Source: an uncultured Acidaminococcus sp. (GTDB taxonomy: Bacteria > Bacillota > Negativicutes > Acidaminococcales > Acidaminococcaceae). From it: DNA of 64,000 bases. How positions within the stretch are numbered: position 1 is the stretch's first letter; each line of letters starts with the position of its first letter. The stretch covers positions 1 to 64,000 of the forward strand of contig UPXT01000006.1 of NCBI GenBank assembly GCA_900538365.1, read 5' to 3'. Below the pieces are notes generated by a model. It searched no databases. It was given only the letters and a program-made list of their open reading frames with translations, and had not been told where the DNA came from. Below, in pieces: positions 55,320-63,848 of the stretch. A program made the translations under genes and the position numbers.

Positions 55320-56042
55320 TTATCCAACAGCGTCAATGCCGTTAGCTTCCCGGAAAAGTTTGGGCGTCATTCCCGTAATGCTGTGAAAGGACCGGGTAAA
55401 GGTGGAATTGCTGCTGTAGCCGACCATGATAGCAATGTCCATCATGGAATAATGGGTCTTTAAGAGCAGTTCCTTTGCCCGTTCAATGCGGATACGCCGC
55501 AGGTAGAGGCTGGGTGAGCAGCCCGTCTGCTGTTTGAACCAATCGTTATAGTAGGTCACATTGTAGTTTTCCATTTCAGCCAGCTGGTTCACTGTAATGG
55601 GTAGGTCATAATGCTCGCTCAGGTAGCGGATACTTGGGGCTGCGCAGTTATCCATCAGTTTGCTGTAAAGGTAGCTGTAAAGATAGGATACGGAATGACT
55701 TTCAGGATTCTGGCGTAGTTCGGCCTGGATAAGGTCCACAAGCTGGGCAATTTGCCCCACCATGGAAATGACGATAGGATAGGAAAGCATGAGGCCCTCC
55801 TTTTCATCGATGATTTCTTTTGATAGGTTGATGGCAAGCAGTTTTCCCCGGTAGCTGCACTGGTGGTCCATCTTGGGCGGCACGAGGCACAGTTCCTGAG
55901 GCGTGACAGTATAGTCCGAATTGCCGATGGATAGTTCCATCGTTTCCCCCATGGGCACCAGGATTTGGGGATATTCGTGATGATGGGCACCAAAGCATTC
56001 CTGAAAGACCTCGATATCAAACTTTTGGCTTAACATACTCAT
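55320..56042 (-). CDS. AraC-family transcriptional regulator
   Basis: 240 aa: cupin-like N-terminal sensing domain and C-terminal double HTH (LLLKTHYSMMDIAIMVGYSS, then FTRSFHSITGMTPKLFREAN). Being inside the operon suggests a positive or feedback role responding to substrate. 20 bp after the BCCT gene. Confidence 0.93.
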   Translation of the reverse strand: MSMLSQKFDIEVFQECFGAHHHEYPQILVPMGETMELSIGNSDYTVTPQELCLVPPKMDHQCSYRGKLLAINLSKEIIDEKEGLMLSYPIVISMVGQIAQLVDLIQAELRQNPESHSVSYLYSYLYSKLMDNCAAPSIRYLSEHYDLPITVNQLAEMENYNVTYYNDWFKQQTGCSPSLYLRRIRIERAKELLLKTHYSMMDIAIMVGYSSNSTFTRSFHSITGMTPKLFREANGIDAVG

Positions 56043-56062
56043 TCCCCTCTCTCAAAAAAGAA

Positions 56063-57700
56063 TCAGTAATCCGCGTACGGAAGATTATTGATGACGACGT
56101 CAAGACCCTTGACCTTGGCCGAAATCCGGTCATCAGGGGCGGCCACTTCGTCTGTTTCGGGAGCGGCTTTGAGGCGATGGCTCTTTGAAGCAAGAAGGGG
56201 TTCGCAGAGCTTCACGTTCATCATGAAGAGCCACAGCGTCGGCACGGTCATGATGAGCCCGCCAATGTTAAGAAGTCCCTTGACAGCATTCATACCGCCC
56301 GATACGACAAGAAGATAGGCTACAGCCGAAATGGCCACACCAAGAACAATCTTGAGGGTCTTCGGCGGCTCCGAATCGATTTCCTGACCATGGACACAGA
56401 GCGTTGCAAGCGCAGCCGTATTGGGGTCAGCTAGGGTGATGAAGGACAGGCATACCGTAATGAGGAAGGCGAGCTGTACGAGCTTGCCCCGCGGCATGGT
56501 GCCAAGGACCTGATAGAGGGCGGTCTGCATTCCTTCTTTTTGGATCATGGCCCACACATCAAAGGTCCCGCTCGTCTGGACAGAGATGGTCTGGCCAGCG
56601 AAGATAGCAATGAAAAGGCAGCAGAAAAGGGACGGGACAAGGATTTCCACAAGAAGAAATTCCCGCACAGTGTGCCCTTTCCCCATGCGGGCTAGGAACA
56701 TGCCAATAACGGGCGCATAGATAAAGAAGGAATTCCAGAAGGTGATGGGCCATTCGTTCGGCCACTGATCGGTCGGCACCAGGGTATTGTTGTACGTGAT
56801 CTTGTGCCAGAAGTTATCCATAATATCGCCAATGGCTTCGGTGCCAATTTTCCCGATGAAGACAGAATCCCCTGTTGCGACAACATAAAGCATCAGACCA
56901 AAGAAAAAGAACATGCATGCCGTAGAAACATAGGTAAGTCCTTTATTGATGCCGGTTACACAGGAAAAGATGAAAAAGCCGGCCACAATAACGGTCAGGA
57001 TCAGATACATGAAAGGTCCCTGCGGAATGCCAAAGACGGCATTGATGCCTCCGCTAATCTGCATGAGGCCAGCCGCCATGGAGTTTGAGACGCCGCAGGC
57101 AACGGCATAACCGCACAGCATGTGCAGCAGGCTCGTCAAGTGACGATGTTTGCCGCCCAGCGTACGTTCCAGCATGGGCCCCATGGAAAGGGACTTTTGA
57201 TAATTGAAGCACAGGAGAGCAAAGGCACAGGCCGGAATGGAATAAATGAAGTACTGGACAAAGGACCAATGGAACATGGCCTGACTGACTGCAAAAATCG
57301 CCGCGTCCCTGCTTCCCGGCAGGGCGTGGATAGCAACTGGCGGCTGCATGAAATGATAGAGCGGTTCGCCCATGGCCCAATAAAGCAGGCCGCAGCCAAT
57401 GCCGCCGCAGATGGAAATGGAGTACCACTGCCAAGTCGTAAAGTCCGGTTTAGCATCAATCCCGCCAATCTTGACATCGCCCCATTTAAAAATGATGAGG
57501 ACCATCCCCAAAATAACGGAAAAGACGGCAAGGAGATTGATCCACCAGCCAAAGGAATCGCCAATGAAGTAGAGCATCTTCGACATAACAAAACCGAACT
57601 TTTCCGTAAAGAAAATACCTAAGAGAATTTCTATCGTAAGAAGAAGCCCAATGACGATGAGGACTTCTTTATATAATTTTCCTTTTAATTTTTCTTCCAT
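56063..57700 (-). CDS. BCCT-family betaine/choline/carnitine-type transporter
   Basis: 545 aa with twelve membrane helices; GMGEPLYHFMQPP-like (WAMGEPLYHF) and the tryptophan-containing TM8 region are BCCT hallmarks. Carriers of this family move quaternary or zwitterionic compounds (betaines, carnitine, choline) by Na+ symport or antiport. Placement between the GRE activase and araC makes it the probable substrate importer. Starts 29 bp after the activase. Confidence 0.93.
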   Translation of the reverse strand: MEEKLKGKLYKEVLIVIGLLLTIEILLGIFFTEKFGFVMSKMLYFIGDSFGWWINLLAVFSVILGMVLIIFKWGDVKIGGIDAKPDFTTWQWYSISICGGIGCGLLYWAMGEPLYHFMQPPVAIHALPGSRDAAIFAVSQAMFHWSFVQYFIYSIPACAFALLCFNYQKSLSMGPMLERTLGGKHRHLTSLLHMLCGYAVACGVSNSMAAGLMQISGGINAVFGIPQGPFMYLILTVIVAGFFIFSCVTGINKGLTYVSTACMFFFFGLMLYVVATGDSVFIGKIGTEAIGDIMDNFWHKITYNNTLVPTDQWPNEWPITFWNSFFIYAPVIGMFLARMGKGHTVREFLLVEILVPSLFCCLFIAIFAGQTISVQTSGTFDVWAMIQKEGMQTALYQVLGTMPRGKLVQLAFLITVCLSFITLADPNTAALATLCVHGQEIDSEPPKTLKIVLGVAISAVAYLLVVSGGMNAVKGLLNIGGLIMTVPTLWLFMMNVKLCEPLLASKSHRLKAAPETDEVAAPDDRISAKVKGLDVVINNLPYADY

Positions 57701-57729
57701 CGATTCATGCCTCTCTTTTTAGGTTCCAA

Positions 57730-58506
57730 TCATTGTACGGTAATATCATAGGTTTGAAGGATCTTGCGGCAGCGATTCATCCTATCAGGCGTTGGTGTCT
57801 TGACGGATTTCATCAGATAGTCGCGGCCCAGTTTCTTATAGGTCACACTGCCCAGTGCATGATACGGTAAAAGCTGCAGATGGACCAATCTATTAAGGCT
57901 TTGGCAGAATGTGCCAATCTCGTGGAGTTCTTCCTCCGAATCGTTGACGCCAGGGATAAGGGGGGTCCGGAGAATCAGCCGGAAGGCCCCCTTCTGGCTG
58001 TCCAAAAACTTGATGTTATGAAGAATAAGGCGATTATCAGCGCCACAGTACGTTTTATGAAGGCTTGGCGTGACCGCTTTGAGGTCAACGTAGAACGTGT
58101 CAACATAAGGGACCATAGCGGCAATGGTTTCCTCTTTTCCAAAGAAACTTGTTTCAACGGCCGTGGAAATACCTTCCATCGTGGCTGCTTTCAAAAGAGC
58201 AAGAGAGAAATCAGGCTGGGCCAGGAGTTCTCCTCCGGAAAGAGTCATACCCCCTCCAGAGATGAAGTAGAACGCGGTATCCTTGCGGACTTCTTTCATG
58301 ACGTCCGCGACAGTCATTTCCTTTCCATAGGACTGGCTGCCGTCCACCGTCGTTTCAACCTGGAACGCCTGACTTTCCGGCGTGGAACACCACTGACAGC
58401 GAAGCGGGCATCCTTTTAAGAAGACGACTGTCCTCATGCCATCACCATCGTGGATGGAAGATCGCTCGATGCGAAGCACCATTCCTTTTGTCTGTTCCAG
58501 CGTCAT
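57730..58506 (-). CDS. Glycyl radical enzyme activase (radical SAM)
   Basis: 258 aa. Radical SAM motif CPLRCQWC (Cys33, Cys37, Cys40) and GGE (91-93). It installs the glycyl radical on its partner enzyme. It lacks the ferredoxin-like double 4Fe-4S insert usually found after the SAM motif in activases of eliminases and is as short as PFL activase. Starts 40 bp after the GRE gene. Confidence 0.94.
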   Translation of the reverse strand: MTLEQTKGMVLRIERSSIHDGDGMRTVVFLKGCPLRCQWCSTPESQAFQVETTVDGSQSYGKEMTVADVMKEVRKDTAFYFISGGGMTLSGGELLAQPDFSLALLKAATMEGISTAVETSFFGKEETIAAMVPYVDTFYVDLKAVTPSLHKTYCGADNRLILHNIKFLDSQKGAFRLILRTPLIPGVNDSEEELHEIGTFCQSLNRLVHLQLLPYHALGSVTYKKLGRDYLMKSVKTPTPDRMNRCRKILQTYDITVQ

Positions 58507-58546
58507 TGTTCCTCATTCCTCTCTTGTTTTAGCCTATCGATTGTCC

Positions 58547-60940
58547 TTAACGGGCTGATTCGGTCCAGTGGTTGATTTCCGTGCGTCCAATGATTTCATC
58601 CTGCGTTTCCTTACCGAGTTCGACAAAGAAGGCGGTGTATCCAGCCACGCGGATGAGCAGGTCGCGGTGATCGTTCGGGTGTTTCTGGGCATCAATCAAG
58701 GTCTCGCGGTCGACGCAGTTGATCTGGGCATGGTAAACACCAAGTACGCTCATGGTCTTTACCATATTCATGGCATGGGTCATACCGTTTTCGCCCTTGA
58801 TAAGATCCGGTTCGAACTTCATGTTGAGCTGCGTGCCCTGGGTAAAGCGTGCATGCGGCAGGTGACTGACTGATTTCAAAAGGGCCGTCGGGCCATTGAC
58901 GTCCGTACCGCCCGTAGCACCAATGCCGTCCGTAAGCGGTGTCGTTGCCTTGCGTCCGCTCGGCAGGGCTCCAACCCACTGACCAATCGGCGTATTGCCC
59001 GATACAGGCAGCATACCTAAGGTCATCTTGCCAAAGACCGTATCGTATTTTTCGAACTGGTCCGCCACATGGTTGTAGATTTCGCCGACGCAGAAGTCAG
59101 CACGCGGATCATCGTTACCGTATTTCGGTGCTTCAAGGCAGAGCTTCTGGATATCTTCATAGCCTTCAAAGTTGGCATCGAGGGCTTTGATAAGGGTATC
59201 CATGGATACTTTCTTCTCATCAAAGACAAGGTATTTTACATCGGCGATGGAGTTGATGATATCAGCCTGACCCACCGTGATAACACCGCCGCCAGCATTG
59301 TATTGGGCACCGCCGGGTTGGCTGTAGTCCTTGCCAACTTCCATACAGTGCTCATAGCTAAGGGACAGGGTCGGAACAGGGCGATAGTTCATGCTCAGGT
59401 AATCAAGGAGCTGGTTGCAGCTGACGATGACATCAACAGCATAGTCAATGTGCTTTTTCACGGCAGCAAAGAAATCATCAAAGGTCTTAAAGTTTCTCGG
59501 GTCCCCCGTGTGGATGGAGACCTGTTCTCCCGTAATGCGGCTCTTACCGTCATTCAAGGCAAATTCAACCATGGCACCCATATTGATATCGGCAATGTCC
59601 GTATATTGTTTCATCTTCCCGGACAGGTTCGTTTCTACGCAGCCGCAGGGGTTCCAGTTCCAAGCTTCACGAAGCGGGATCCCCTTGTTCTGGAGCATCT
59701 GGATCCCTACATCATTGGAGTAGATGGCCGGCATCGTAAGGCCCATGCCGATGGATTCAATGGCTTTACGGAGCAGGGAATCAGGATTCTTGGAAATGCT
59801 GTAGGTCATGGCCATGTTCGGTTCCTTGAAACGAACATCCTCCGTGGCCTGGATCATCATGTAGCTCAGTTCATTGCTGGCGTCGTTGCCATATTGGTCA
59901 ATACCGCCGCAGCTCGTCTGGACCGTGATGCAGTAGCCGGCTGCATACTGGGCCGTGACTTCATCCTGGAAGAGAGACATTTCAGCCACTTTGATCCACA
60001 GGCAGTCAAGAAGTTCCTGGGCATCGTCATCCGTGAGGATTCCTGCTTCTTTGTCTTTCTTATAGTACGGATAGAGGTACTGATCGAGGCGGCCCAAGTT
60101 GTAGCTCGAAGCATTCTGTTCCATGAAGCAGGCATATTCATAAGAAATGATGCTCTGGCAGGCTTCATAGAAGGTACGGGCCGGAAATTCCGGTACGTGG
60201 CGAGTCACTTCTGCAATCTTTAAAAGTTCAGCCTTGCGGACGGGATCGTCACACTCAGCGGCCATCTTTTCAGCAAGGTCGGCATGACGATGGGCCAGCA
60301 AGATGACAGCGTCAGCAGCCCTCATTTCCGCTTTATAGAAGAAGCTCTTTTCAAGGTCGCCCGGGTTGGCATCGTCCAGTTCAGCCAGGGCGTCTTCTGC
60401 TTCCTTGCGGATTGCGGCAAGACCCTTGGTGAGGATGCGCATCCAGCCCGGCGTGTTTTCACCGTAGCCACGGACGGCTTTACGGTCGATGAAGATGGCA
60501 CCGTTGGCACGCAGCCGCTTGGCATCTTCTGGAAGCATGAGATTCCAGCGGTCAAAGACGCATTTGTTTTTCCAGTAGTCCTGGACCTTTTCGGTATAGA
60601 CCTTTTTGCCTTCTTCACTTAGATAGAAAGGGTCAAAAGGACGGGTGCTGATCGTATCCAGTTCCTTTGCAATGACGCCGGAAGCACTGTCCGGGTTCAG
60701 GATGCCGCAGCGAGGTTTGAAGCCCACACCGCCGACCAGCAGTTCATGAGGCTGGATATAGATATCTTTCTTGGCACACACATTGTAGTAGCCGTTAGCG
60801 CGCTGGATGATCCAAGGCTGCCCCTCCATTTCCTTGAATCCTTCCGTGAAAAACGCCGCGTCGTATACGTCCATATCAACGCGGGTATGGAGATACTGCT
60901 GACGCAATGCCTCGATTCGTTTCAAGTACTCTTTTGCCAT
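58547..60940 (-). CDS. Glycyl radical enzyme of the dehydratase/lyase group, substrate unknown
   Basis: 797 aa. Thiyl-radical site GCVE (Cys434, Glu436), glycyl radical loop RVAGYTAFF (Gly767) near the C-terminus. GCVE occurs in eliminating GREs such as CutC, HypD and diol dehydratase, and is unlike PFL's Cys-Cys. The NGHxxSxGR segment common to those enzymes reads QNASSYNLGR (275-284) here, and the region near 155-165 lacks the usual His. So the substrate pocket differs from CutC and HypD. First gene of the sigma-54 operon. Confidence 0.93.
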   Translation of the reverse strand: MAKEYLKRIEALRQQYLHTRVDMDVYDAAFFTEGFKEMEGQPWIIQRANGYYNVCAKKDIYIQPHELLVGGVGFKPRCGILNPDSASGVIAKELDTISTRPFDPFYLSEEGKKVYTEKVQDYWKNKCVFDRWNLMLPEDAKRLRANGAIFIDRKAVRGYGENTPGWMRILTKGLAAIRKEAEDALAELDDANPGDLEKSFFYKAEMRAADAVILLAHRHADLAEKMAAECDDPVRKAELLKIAEVTRHVPEFPARTFYEACQSIISYEYACFMEQNASSYNLGRLDQYLYPYYKKDKEAGILTDDDAQELLDCLWIKVAEMSLFQDEVTAQYAAGYCITVQTSCGGIDQYGNDASNELSYMMIQATEDVRFKEPNMAMTYSISKNPDSLLRKAIESIGMGLTMPAIYSNDVGIQMLQNKGIPLREAWNWNPCGCVETNLSGKMKQYTDIADINMGAMVEFALNDGKSRITGEQVSIHTGDPRNFKTFDDFFAAVKKHIDYAVDVIVSCNQLLDYLSMNYRPVPTLSLSYEHCMEVGKDYSQPGGAQYNAGGGVITVGQADIINSIADVKYLVFDEKKVSMDTLIKALDANFEGYEDIQKLCLEAPKYGNDDPRADFCVGEIYNHVADQFEKYDTVFGKMTLGMLPVSGNTPIGQWVGALPSGRKATTPLTDGIGATGGTDVNGPTALLKSVSHLPHARFTQGTQLNMKFEPDLIKGENGMTHAMNMVKTMSVLGVYHAQINCVDRETLIDAQKHPNDHRDLLIRVAGYTAFFVELGKETQDEIIGRTEINHWTESAR

Positions 60941-61275
60941 AATAAAGCCTCCCTTTGTTTCTTACTGAAGATTGGTTTCTCATCGAAATCCTTGATTGTC
61001 TCGATTCATCTACTTTATATGTAGCAAATCTTATGCCAATTCTCATATTTTTTATTCCGTTTATCGGTGCAAAAAACCGAATTATCAGTTTACTTGCGGC
61101 TTGGCGAGACTTTTTTCCTTTCTATTTTTTCAGTTTGATCACGCTTGCAACGTCTTTACGTGGCTTTGCTTTTGCCTTCTTTTACAGTTTTTGCAGGTTT
61201 TGCATGCAAAATAATTTGCGTATCATAAGCATCAGGCATCATACTGCCCATTTATTTGCACCCTCTTGCGTTCCC
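60941..61275. promoter_or_regulatory. Control region of the GRE operon
   Basis: AT-rich, no gene visible. It holds the -24/-12 promoter (61022-61039) and, about 165 bp upstream, TTTTGCATGCAAAA, a perfect 14-bp dyad (61198-61211), with further TTTGC half-sites. This layout suits an enhancer-bound activator and a looped-out promoter. Confidence 0.65.
61022..61039 (-). promoter_or_regulatory. Sigma-54 (-24/-12) promoter of the GRE operon
   Basis: Minus strand TTGGCATAAGATTTGCTA: GG and GC separated by exactly 10 nt, close to TGGCAC-N5-TTGCT. Predicted start site about 70 nt before the GRE ATG. Confidence 0.75.
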
Positions 61276-61893
61276 TCAATGATTTTTTGGAGAAAAGGCT
61301 TCTTCCGCCTCTTTAAGGGAGCCATAGCCATAGGCATGGACCGTCGCCCGCAGGATCTCTTCGTTCAAGTTGACGTCTTTTTCCAGGCAGCCCATCAGAT
61401 AGGCCTCGTAAAGGGCCAAGGTTGCTTCCGAATAGGTCAGGAGCTCTCCTTTGAGATAGCTTTCAAAGGCTGTGTCGGTGCTTCCGTCTTGGGTGATGCG
61501 CCTCCCTTTTTGGGAAAGGGCCGGATATTTTTTAGCGACTTCGTTCTGCCAGTCCACATGAATGGCAGCTATGCGCAGGACGCGTCCTTTCTTTTCATCT
61601 GTAACTTGAGGCAGCAGGTCCCGCACTTGATCATATTCCTTAGGCGAGGTCCATCTCATCATATACCCGTATTTTTCGGCAAGAAGGTTTCGTCCTTCCG
61701 CCTGGGCCGCCCTTAAATCGTTTTCATAACTTTTAAGAAGGGGTACGTTCCAGGAAAGGAACTGACTTCCCCGCATAATAAAAAAGGTTTCTCGATCGTC
61801 TTGGCAGGAAGCCCGACCTCCAATATTGTGGACTTCATCAAAAAGGGTCCATTCCCGCTCAATAATGCGCTGAATGAGTTTCATCTTTTCCAT
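61276..61893 (-). CDS. DUF4125 family protein
   Basis: 205 aa, soluble, helical. The start MEKMKLIQRIIEREWTLFDEV and the NIGGRASCQDD, MRGSQFLSWN and MMRWTSP segments fit DUF4125 as I recall it. Overlaps the DUF4037 gene by 13 bp. Function unknown; co-occurrence with DUF4037 and TPR proteins suggests a complex. Confidence 0.75.
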   Translation of the reverse strand: MEKMKLIQRIIEREWTLFDEVHNIGGRASCQDDRETFFIMRGSQFLSWNVPLLKSYENDLRAAQAEGRNLLAEKYGYMMRWTSPKEYDQVRDLLPQVTDEKKGRVLRIAAIHVDWQNEVAKKYPALSQKGRRITQDGSTDTAFESYLKGELLTYSEATLALYEAYLMGCLEKDVNLNEEILRATVHAYGYGSLKEAEEAFSPKNH

Positions 61894-62825
61894 AATCTTG
61901 GTTCCTCCATGATATTGCGGCAGCGCAGCTTGTCGTCTTTAATCTTTGCCTGTACGTAAAGCGCATGCTCCGTAAGAAAGGTCCCCACTCCTTCAGGAAC
62001 AAGTCCCAAATCCATCAGGGCGCGGGACAGTCTTTCCGAAATCGCTTCTATGAGGGTCATGGACCGTTCTGTGTCCTGCGTCATAAGAAGGTCTTCAAAT
62101 AAGGGCAGCGTTCCATACGTTTCAGAAAGGGTACCTACGCTCCGATAAAGCCATTTATAAAAAGGCGCATAGGCGTGGTTCAAATGATGGATCAGCTGCA
62201 TAGCAGAAAAGAGGAATCCACTCTTGGAAAAAGTCATGGCCCCCAGGTCCTTTCGGGCAGTGCAGCGGGGATAGTTATACTGCCCCCCTTGAGCCATATA
62301 AAATAAATCATGGGCCATCTTTGTTAGCCACACATCACGGGGGCAGGCGGTTTTGAGCCTGCGCCTTGTTTCTGTCATCGCTCCTGGTGCGTCATAAAAC
62401 AGTGACCCGTTTACAGCCATGGAAAGACGCGCTTCATCGCAGTGCATCCAGTCCGCCAAAGTCTGGGGTCCTTTTTCAAATCCAGTTAAGCGCTGGAAAA
62501 AGCCTTCCATAGTAAGAACACCCACCCGCTTGGAACCACCAATATCCTGCCGCGGCGGCACGCCAAGGAAACTTTTGGGAAGGGATGCATAGAGCTGGCG
62601 GAGCCGTTCTTCCCATTGGGGTGCGTCCTTTTTCTCAAGAAAGAGCATGACGCCGGGGCCCCAATCATGATCCCGGGAAATGGCGTCATCAAAAGAAAAA
62701 CATTCGGACCCTTCGCCGCAAAGACCTGCAGCAAGATAGGACAGCGCATCCGGAAGATTCATTTCAATTTTGGGCCGAACCACGTCTTCCCAAAAGCGCC
62801 GCGAAAGGACAAGTCCCTGCATCAT
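61881..62825 (-). CDS. DUF4037 nucleotidyltransferase-like protein
   Basis: 314 aa from the ATG ending at 62825, which overlaps the TPR stop (ATGA) with GGGAGA upstream; the frame extends 23 codons further into the TPR gene. The GLCGEGSECFSFDD and SRDHDWGPG motifs resemble the metal-binding strand pattern of nucleotidyltransferase folds. Substrate and activity unknown. Confidence 0.8.
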   Translation of the reverse strand: MMQGLVLSRRFWEDVVRPKIEMNLPDALSYLAAGLCGEGSECFSFDDAISRDHDWGPGVMLFLEKKDAPQWEERLRQLYASLPKSFLGVPPRQDIGGSKRVGVLTMEGFFQRLTGFEKGPQTLADWMHCDEARLSMAVNGSLFYDAPGAMTETRRRLKTACPRDVWLTKMAHDLFYMAQGGQYNYPRCTARKDLGAMTFSKSGFLFSAMQLIHHLNHAYAPFYKWLYRSVGTLSETYGTLPLFEDLLMTQDTERSMTLIEAISERLSRALMDLGLVPEGVGTFLTEHALYVQAKIKDDKLRCRNIMEEPRLWKR

Positions 62826-63751
62826 GGCTTTTCTCCCGTAAGGCGTGACGCAAGGGTCTTCATTTTCTTTACCTTGCTGTGATTTTTGCCCCATAAAGCT
62901 TCGTAAATAGCGCCTGCCATGAGGCAGCAGGCGGCTGCCTTTTCGCGGTCCCCCATTTTTTCGTAAAGGGTGCCCCGATTTTGAAAGGTAATGCCATATT
63001 CCTCATTTTCCCCAAAAAAGCGTTTGACCCAATCCGCGGCTTCTTCAAAGTGACGGAGAGCAAGGTCATACTGACCTTTTTTGGTATAAAGGCTGCCTAG
63101 TCCGTTAAGGACCGCTCCATAATGGACACGGCCTTCTTCCGGACAGGCTTCATAGGAGAATTTAGCCATCTGATAAGCTCGCAGTGCCTCGTCGTCCTGG
63201 TCCATACCTGCGTAAAGAATGCCCAGGTTGCAGCAGGTAATGGCCCGTTCTTCAAAGCGGTCACTTACTTTCATGAGCCGTTCCAAGACCTCTTCAAGGG
63301 CAGCCGCTGCGTCTTTAGGGCGTTCCATTTCCTGATAAAGGATGGAGAGGTTATTGAGGCAGGATAAATAGGCATAGGATTCCTTCTCCCCCGCTTCAGT
63401 CAGGATCTCCATGGCCTCGTCATAAAGGCTTTTGGCGCCGCTATAATCTTTGGCCAGCCGTTTTGTGCCCGCAAGGTTAATGAGAAGCGTTGCATAGGGA
63501 ACGCCCCTCGTCTCTCCCCGACCATCAAGGATTTCCTTGGCCTTCATAAAAGCGGCGTAGGACGCTTCATAATAGCTGCGGCCGCGGTAAAAGGAGCCCA
63601 GTTCATTTAAGGCTGACAACATAAGGTCGGATTCTCTCCCCTCTTTATAGGTGCTGTTTGCAATTCCCGTGAGATAGGCTTCCACACCTGCCGCGTCGCC
63701 CTTTTCGTAAAGAGCATCAAGGTGCTCATAGAATTCGTGGACCATTGTCAT
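62822..63751 (-). CDS. TPR-repeat protein upstream of DUF4037
   Basis: 309 aa from the ATG ending at 63751 (AAAGGA 10 nt upstream); 14 upstream codons dropped. About seven TPRs; no signal peptide. Paralogue of the 308-aa TPR protein at 49886-50812. Translationally coupled to DUF4037. Confidence 0.85.
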   Translation of the reverse strand: MTMVHEFYEHLDALYEKGDAAGVEAYLTGIANSTYKEGRESDLMLSALNELGSFYRGRSYYEASYAAFMKAKEILDGRGETRGVPYATLLINLAGTKRLAKDYSGAKSLYDEAMEILTEAGEKESYAYLSCLNNLSILYQEMERPKDAAAALEEVLERLMKVSDRFEERAITCCNLGILYAGMDQDDEALRAYQMAKFSYEACPEEGRVHYGAVLNGLGSLYTKKGQYDLALRHFEEAADWVKRFFGENEEYGITFQNRGTLYEKMGDREKAAACCLMAGAIYEALWGKNHSKVKKMKTLASRLTGEKP

Positions 63752-63848
63752 TTTAAGTTTTTCCTTTCTAATGAAAAGAAGGACTTCCTTCACGCCCGTC
63801 CGGCATCAAGAAAGCCCTCCAAATGGTCAGTGCCTTATGGCTGGTTGA

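Noticed and set aside
54423..55463. 346-codon plus-strand frame
   Set aside because: Antisense to the TIM-barrel isomerase and araC genes.
59069..60223. 384-codon plus-strand frame
   Set aside because: Antisense to the glycyl radical enzyme gene; no ribosome site and no recognisable motif.
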